A DNA stretch of 25,021 nucleotides. Origin: an uncultured Oscillospiraceae bacterium (lineage in GTDB: Bacteria > Bacillota > Clostridia > Oscillospirales > Oscillospiraceae). The notes under the pieces were generated by a model. The model saw nothing but the letters and a program-made list of their open reading frames with translations, did not search any database and had not been told where the DNA came from. The DNA lies in NCBI GenBank assembly GCA_934589145.1, contig CAKTNW010000029.1, positions 1 to 25,021 on the forward strand, given 5' to 3'. The stretch's first letter is position 1. Each line of letters starts with the position of its first letter. Shown one piece after another: positions 21,039 through 25,021 of this stretch. The translations under genes were made by a program, and so were the position numbers.

Positions 21039-21536
21039 TTATTCCTGGGGCTCCGCGGGGGTCTCGGGCTCCGCTTCGGCTGCGGGCTCGGCGGGAGCAA
21101 CGGGCTGGGGATCCACCTCGGCGCCGCACTCGGGGCAGAACTTGGAGTTGGTGGCGGTGCCGCACACGGGGCAGGACTTCAGCTCGGGGGCGGCGTCGCT
21201 GTCCTTCTCAATGGTGATCTCGATCTCGGTGTGGGGCTTCTCGGCCAGGGCGGCCTCCATCTCCTCCACCTTGGCCTTGCTGGCCTCGATGGCGGCCACG
21301 ACGTCCTTCACGGCGTCGGGGATCTCGCCCTGATACTCGGAGACGAACCACTGGCCGATGGCACGGTAGTTCTTGTCCATCTCGCGCTGCTCGGACTTGA
21401 TGGCCATGGTGAGCTGGGCGGTCTCCTTCACGTCTCTCGCCTTATCGGCGGCGGCTTCGGCCACGTCCTTGGCCTTGTCGGCGGCGATGTTGGCATACTG
21501 CTTGGCTTTTTCGGTGATGTTATCAAAGAATGACAT
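21039..21536 (-). CDS. Zinc-ribbon protein with helical N-terminus, function unknown
   Basis: The product is 165 residues. Residues 1-100 are strongly helical and rich in Ala, Lys, Asp and Glu (AKQYANIAADKAKDVAEAAA and similar), with a probable coiled coil at about 83-100 (IEASKAKVEEMEAALAEK). A zinc ribbon follows (CPVC near 121, CPEC near 133), then a Pro-Ala-Glu-rich tail. There is no signal peptide or membrane segment. AAAGGAGA lies 7 nt before the start. I do not recognise a named family. Similar small zinc-ribbon/coiled-coil proteins are common in Clostridia and uncharacterised. It is a single-gene unit with its own promoter and terminator. Confidence 0.8.
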   Translation of the reverse strand: MSFFDNITEKAKQYANIAADKAKDVAEAAADKARDVKETAQLTMAIKSEQREMDKNYRAIGQWFVSEYQGEIPDAVKDVVAAIEASKAKVEEMEAALAEKPHTEIEITIEKDSDAAPELKSCPVCGTATNSKFCPECGAEVDPQPVAPAEPAAEAEPETPAEPQE

Positions 21537-21581
21537 AGGATGATCTCCTTTCAGAATATGTTCCGGGCTTTATTAAGGCTG

Positions 21582-21610
21582 ATTATAGCCACTGAATGGC
21601 GATTTTGCAA
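21582..21610 (-). promoter_or_regulatory. Promoter of the zinc-ribbon gene
   Basis: On the minus strand TTGCAA (21610-21605), a 17-bp spacer and a perfect TATAAT (21587-21582) place the start near 21575, about 39 nt before the ATG. Confidence 0.75.
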
Positions 21611-21673
21611 GGCTTTCCGGGCGAAATTCATCAAATGTTAATCAAATGCGGGGCGGGGGAATCAACACGGCGT

Positions 21674-21843
21674 GTAGGGGCGGGCGACTCTGCCCGCCCT
21701 TTGCCTCCCTCTGTGAGGCACCCCAGTGTGCACACTGGGGCGTGCACAGCTGAGGTGGCGCGAAGCGCCGGAGGGAGAGAATTAAAGCCTTTTATTCTCT
21801 CCCCTAGTCTCGCTTACGCTCGACAGCCCCCTCTCAGAGGGGG
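21674..21843. repeat. Composite palindromic repeat between glpK and the zinc-ribbon gene
   Basis: Five hairpins lie in a row: GGGCGGGC/GCCCGCCC (21678-21699), the perfect 20-bp palindrome 21721-21740 (CCCCAGTGTG and its complement), GGCGC/GCGCC (within 21758-21770), a 10-bp stem GGGAGAGAAT/ATTCTCTCCC (21773-21803) and CCCCCTC/GAGGGGG (21827-21843). The first is of the same GTAGGGGC type as 8658-8743. The 10-bp stem or the hairpin at about 21872-21897 may end glpK transcription, but neither has a clear T tract. No gene is visible between 21611 and 21900. Confidence 0.65.
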
Positions 21844-21900
21844 CCAGGGCGCAGCGACCGCAAACTCATTTGGCATGAAATCGTCAGATTTTATGCCAGA

Positions 21901-23394
21901 TTAGTGCTCGATCCAATCTCCCGCTCGCTGCACCGCCCGCTTCCACATGCGGTAGGCGTCGTCGCACTCGGCCTGCACCCGCTGGGGGGTGAATACCCAG
22001 TCGCTGCGGCGCAGGGCCGACAGCTCCTCCAGGCTCTCCCACATGCCGCAGTTCAGTCCCGCCAGCGCCGCCGCGCCGAAGGCGGTGGTCTCCACCATGG
22101 CGGGGCGATCCACCGGGATGCGCAGCAGGTCGGCCTGCATCTGCAGCAGGATGTTGCTGACGCTGGCGCCGCCGTCGGCCCGCAGGCAGGTGATGTCGCA
22201 GCCCGCGTCCTGCCGCATGGCCAGCATCAGGTCGGTGACCTGGAAGGCGATGGCCTCCAGCACCGCCCGGGCGATGTGAGCCCGGCCCGTACCCCGGGTG
22301 ACGCCCAGGATGGCGCCCCGGGCGTACATGTCCCAATAGGGCGCGCCCAGTCCCGTGAAGGCGGGTACCACGATGACGCCGCCGCTGCTGTCCACCGATT
22401 CCGCCAGACGGTCGCACTCTGGGGCGGAGTCGATCAAATGCAGCTCGTCCCGCAGCCACTGGATGGTGCTGCCGCCGTTAAAGACGCTGCCCTCCAGGGC
22501 GTAGGTGACGGTGCCGTTCACGCTCCAGGCCACGGAGGTCACCAGGCCCGCGCGGCTGCGGACGGGCTTGCCGCCCACATTCATCAGCGTGAAGCAGCCG
22601 GTGCCGTAGGTGTTCTTGGCGTCGCCCGCGTGGAAGCAGGTCTGGCCGAACAGGGCGGCCTGCTGGTCGCCTGCCGCGCCGCACACCGGCACGCCTGCCA
22701 GGGCTTCCAGTCCGGGGATGCCCTCCTTCACTGTGCCGTATACCTCTGAATTGCCCACGCACCGGGGCAGCATGCACATGGGGATGCCCAGCATGCCGCA
22801 CAGCTCCGCGTCCCACCGCAGGGCGTGGATATCGAACAGCATGGTGCGGCTGGCGTTGGAATAGTCGGTGACGTGGGCGCCGGTCAACTGCCAGATGAGC
22901 CAGGTCTCCACCGTGCCGAAGAGGAGCTGTCCCTGCTCCGCCTTCTGCCGTGCACCGGGGACGTTGTCCAGGATCCAGCGGATCTTGGTGGCGGAGAAGT
23001 AGGCGTCGATCAGCAATCCGGTGGTGGACTGGATCCGCTCACTGAGGCCCCGGCGCTTCAGCTCCTCGCACAGCTCCGCCGTGCGGCGGCACTGCCACAC
23101 GATGGCGTTGTATACCGGCACGCCGGTGGTCTTGTCCCAGATGATGGTGGTCTCCCGCTGGTTGGTGACGCCGATACCGGCGATGCTCCCGGCGGGCAGT
23201 CCGGCGATGGCGTCCGCCGCCGCCTGGGCCTGGGTGTGCCAGATCTCCATGGGATCGTGCTCCACCCAGCCGGCCCGGGGATAGTGCTGGGTGAAGGGAT
23301 ACTGGCCCCGGCCTGCGATGCCGCCCTGCTTGTCGAATACGATGGCGCGGGAGCTGGTGGTGCCCTGATCCAGCGCCAGGATGTAGGAAGCCAT
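21901..23394 (-). CDS. glpK: Glycerol kinase
   Basis: GlpK phosphorylates glycerol to sn-glycerol 3-phosphate with ATP. The 497-residue product is full length for the FGGY kinase family. The N-terminal phosphate-binding strand YILALDQGTTSSRAIVFD, VTNQRETTIIWDK, the substrate region GAAGDQQAALFGQTCF and the ATP-side motif YGTGCFTLMNVG are all present. The start ATG has a purine-rich GGGGGA upstream. No glpF or glpD/glpA is adjacent. It is divergent from a monoacylglycerol-lipase-like gene. Confidence 0.97.
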   Translation of the reverse strand: MASYILALDQGTTSSRAIVFDKQGGIAGRGQYPFTQHYPRAGWVEHDPMEIWHTQAQAAADAIAGLPAGSIAGIGVTNQRETTIIWDKTTGVPVYNAIVWQCRRTAELCEELKRRGLSERIQSTTGLLIDAYFSATKIRWILDNVPGARQKAEQGQLLFGTVETWLIWQLTGAHVTDYSNASRTMLFDIHALRWDAELCGMLGIPMCMLPRCVGNSEVYGTVKEGIPGLEALAGVPVCGAAGDQQAALFGQTCFHAGDAKNTYGTGCFTLMNVGGKPVRSRAGLVTSVAWSVNGTVTYALEGSVFNGGSTIQWLRDELHLIDSAPECDRLAESVDSSGGVIVVPAFTGLGAPYWDMYARGAILGVTRGTGRAHIARAVLEAIAFQVTDLMLAMRQDAGCDITCLRADGGASVSNILLQMQADLLRIPVDRPAMVETTAFGAAALAGLNCGMWESLEELSALRRSDWVFTPQRVQAECDDAYRMWKRAVQRAGDWIEH

Positions 23395-23406
23395 GACAAA
23401 TCCCCC

Positions 23407-23435
23407 TTTTCAAGTGTGGTTTGCTGTGGTAAAAT
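23407..23435 (+). promoter_or_regulatory. Candidate promoter for the lipase-like gene
   Basis: TTTTCA (23407-23412), a 17-bp spacer and TAAAAT (23430-23435) would start transcription near 23442, about 40 nt before the ATG. It overlaps the glpK leader on the other strand. Confidence 0.5.
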
Positions 23436-23453
23436 GGATATGATAATAACAAG

Positions 23454-23468
23454 AGTATATCACAGGAA
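23454..23468 (-). promoter_or_regulatory. Candidate extended -10 promoter for glpK
   Basis: On the minus strand TATACT (23459-23454) is preceded by TGA, an extended -10 (TGnTATACT). The -35 region is poor. The start would be near 23447, about 50 nt before the ATG. Confidence 0.45.
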
Positions 23469-23481
23469 GGACGGAATTGCC

Positions 23482-24417
23482 ATGACAAATAAGACTGACT
23501 TTACGTTTCTTTCCAGCGACGGGAAAACGCGGCTGCACGGTATCTCGTGGGTGCCGGAGGATGTGGCGCCGGCGGCGGTGCTGCAGCTGGTCCACGGTGT
23601 GGCGGAGCACATCGACCGTTATGACGATTTTGCCCGGTTCCTCAACGGTCACGGTGTCATCGTGGTGGGCCACGACCACCTGGGCCACGGCAAGTCCTTG
23701 CCCGAGGGCGGTACGCCGGTGTATTTCGGCGACGGCAATACCTGGAACACGCCGGTGGACGACGTGTATGTGCTGCATACCCGGCTGAAGGAGCAGTATC
23801 CCGATCTGCCGCTGCTGCTGATGGGCCACTCCATGGGCTCCTTCCTCAGCCGCACCTATCTCATCCGCTATCCCGGCACGGTGAAGGCTGCCGTCCTGAT
23901 GGGCACCGGGTGGCAGAGCGCCGCCACACTGGCGGGCGGTCTCGCCCTGGCGGGAACGCTGGCCCGGCGGGGCGCGGCGTCCACCAACGCCACGGTAACG
24001 GCGCTGGCCTTCGGCGCGTACAACAAGACCTTCAAGCCCAACCGCACCGAATACGACTGGCTGTCGGCGGATGAGGAGAATGTGGACAACTACATCGCCG
24101 ACCCCATGTGCGGCCATGATGCCACCGTGGGCCTGTTCCACGAGATGCTGTGGGGTATCCGCTTCAACCAGCGGCCCGGCAATCTGCAAAAGATGAACCG
24201 GGAGACGCCCATTCTGCTGATCTCCGGCGAGGATGACCCTGTGGGCGGCATGGGCACCGGTGTGCGCCAGACGTATCAGGCGTTCCGCCGCGCCGGGGTG
24301 GCCGACTGTACGCTGAAGCTGTACCCCGGACTGCGGCATGAGCTGCTGAACGAGAAGGCGCACCGGGACGAGGTGTATGAGACGATCTGGAATTGGATGG
24401 AGGCGAGACTGAAATGA
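23482..24417 (+). CDS. Alpha/beta hydrolase, monoacylglycerol lipase/lysophospholipase-like
   Basis: The 311-residue product belongs to the Hydrolase_4 (serine aminopeptidase S33/MGL) group. The oxyanion motif is VHGVAEHIDRYDDFA, followed by GHDHLGHGKS. The nucleophile elbow is GHSMGSF (serine near residue 115), the acid is in ISGEDDPVGG, and the catalytic histidine is in GLRHELLNE. There is no signal peptide, so it probably acts inside the cell. Family members cleave monoacylglycerols or lysophospholipids. It is divergent from glpK and overlaps the next gene by ATGA. The longer frame to 22825 runs antisense to glpK and is discarded. Confidence 0.9.
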   Translation: MTNKTDFTFLSSDGKTRLHGISWVPEDVAPAAVLQLVHGVAEHIDRYDDFARFLNGHGVIVVGHDHLGHGKSLPEGGTPVYFGDGNTWNTPVDDVYVLHTRLKEQYPDLPLLLMGHSMGSFLSRTYLIRYPGTVKAAVLMGTGWQSAATLAGGLALAGTLARRGAASTNATVTALAFGAYNKTFKPNRTEYDWLSADEENVDNYIADPMCGHDATVGLFHEMLWGIRFNQRPGNLQKMNRETPILLISGEDDPVGGMGTGVRQTYQAFRRAGVADCTLKLYPGLRHELLNEKAHRDEVYETIWNWMEARLK

Positions 24418-24992
24418 CCGCGTGGGAGGAACTGAGAGAGACCTGCCTGAAATGCCAGGCGTGCCAGCTGCGGCAGACCTGTACCCAGGTGGTGTTCGGC
24501 GTGGGCGACCCCAACGCCGAGGTGCTGTTCATCGGCGAGGCACCCGGCGCCAACGAGGATCTGCAGGGCGAGCCCTTTGTAGGCCGGGCGGGCAAGCTGC
24601 TGGACGATATGCTGGCCATGATCGGCCTGCACCGGCAGAATATCTATATCACCAACTCCGTCAAGTGCCGTCCGCCGGAGAACCGGGATCCCCTGAATAC
24701 GGAGAAGGACGCCTGCCGGGGCTATCTCCGGGCCCAGGTGCGGCTGATGAAGCCCAAGATCATCGTGTGTCTGGGCCGCATCAGCGCCATGGAGCTGATC
24801 AAGCCGGACTTCAAGATCAGCCAGGAGCACGGCCAGTTCTTTGACCGGAACGGCACGCTGATGATGGCCCTGTACCATCCGGCGGCGCTGCTGCGGGATC
24901 CCCGGAAGAAGCCGGAGACCTTCGAGGATCTGAAAACGCTGCAGGCCAAGATCCGGGAGATCTGCCAGCACACCCCACTGACCTTTGAATAA
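24414..24992 (+). CDS. Uracil-DNA glycosylase, family 4 (Fe-S)
   Basis: The 192-residue product removes uracil from DNA at the start of base excision repair. The N-terminal CLKCQACQLRQTC cysteines and C85-region SVKCRPPENRDP supply the four ligands of the [4Fe-4S] cluster typical of family 4/5 enzymes. Motif A is GEAPGANED and motif B is HPAALLRDP. A TTG-initiated extension to 24393 is possible. ATG at 24414 overlaps the hydrolase stop (ATGA) with GGAGG about 10 nt upstream, so it is translationally coupled to the hydrolase. The two functions are not obviously related. Confidence 0.93.
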   Translation: MTAWEELRETCLKCQACQLRQTCTQVVFGVGDPNAEVLFIGEAPGANEDLQGEPFVGRAGKLLDDMLAMIGLHRQNIYITNSVKCRPPENRDPLNTEKDACRGYLRAQVRLMKPKIIVCLGRISAMELIKPDFKISQEHGQFFDRNGTLMMALYHPAALLRDPRKKPETFEDLKTLQAKIREICQHTPLTFE

Positions 24993-25006
24993 GAGCTAAA
25001 GAAGTG

Positions 25007-25021
25007 CCGCCCAACGGGCGG
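25007..25021 (+). terminator. Terminator hairpin cut by the window end
   Basis: CCGCCC-AAC-GGGCGG forms the top of a stem 14 bp past the uracil-DNA glycosylase stop. The outer part of the right arm and any T tract lie outside the window. Confidence 0.55.

Noticed and set aside
22825..23481. Upstream extension of the lipase-like frame
   Set aside because: It is antisense to glpK. The ATG at 23482 has a ribosome binding site and the alignable start of the family.
1..25021. CRISPR array, tRNA or rRNA genes
   Set aside because: I saw no regularly spaced direct repeats, tRNA cloverleaf with CCA-like end or rRNA sequence on either strand. The cloverleaf-like core at 8787-8909 lacks tRNA consensus positions.

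Overview
The window is a G+C-rich stretch of a chromosome. It carries sporulation genes (yqfC, yqfD, ylbJ), a ferredoxin-dependent 2-oxoacid oxidoreductase, strong AGGAGG-type ribosome binding sites and the Bacillota order yqfC-yqfD-phoH-ybeY...era-yqzL-recO. This points to an anaerobic, endospore-forming member of the Clostridia, most likely Oscillospiraceae (Oscillibacter, Dysosmobacter, Flavonifractor or a relative). That placement is inferred from gene content and style, not from a database search. I see no rRNA, tRNA, CRISPR array, transposase or phage gene.

Layout. 217-4900 (minus): a P-loop ATPase, a 2[4Fe-4S] ferredoxin subunit, the alpha, beta and gamma subunits of a 2-oxoacid:ferredoxin oxidoreductase, then, past a terminator, an OFA-type MFS carrier. 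5037-5666 (plus): a YheO/DauR-like PAS-HTH regulator, divergent from that operon and sharing an overlapping promoter region with it. 5754-8575 (minus): HPr (ptsH) and mutS2. 9353-14751 (minus): the housekeeping/sporulation cluster yqfC, yqfD, phoH, ybeY, era, yqzL, recO. 14852-15784 (plus): ylbJ. 16121-18163 (plus): proBA. 18231-19148 (minus): a LysR regulator, divergent from 19299-20906 (plus), a secreted leucine-rich-repeat protein with a C-terminal dockerin. 21039-21536 (minus): a zinc-ribbon protein. 21901-23394 (minus): glpK, divergent from 23482-24992 (plus), a monoacylglycerol-lipase-like hydrolase overlapping a family 4 uracil-DNA glycosylase gene.

The most unusual structure is non-coding. 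A roughly 540-600 bp element built almost entirely of hairpins lies between recO and mutS2 (copy 1, 8751-9350). A second copy lies in opposite orientation between era and ybeY (copy 2, 11190-11728), and a fragment of its core lies in front of proBA (copy 3). The copies differ in primary sequence, but several stems are kept by paired substitutions, so structure appears to be under selection. Three of the hairpins sit inside a 12-bp closing stem and form a cloverleaf-like core. I cannot match it to a family I know.

How the parts work together. The oxidoreductase cluster would oxidise a 2-oxoacid to an acyl-CoA and reduced ferredoxin, with the divergent PAS regulator probably controlling it. proBA supplies proline. 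The lipase and glycerol kinase could pass glycerol from monoacylglycerols into glycerol 3-phosphate. era, ybeY, phoH, recO and mutS2 handle ribosome maturation and DNA repair or recombination.
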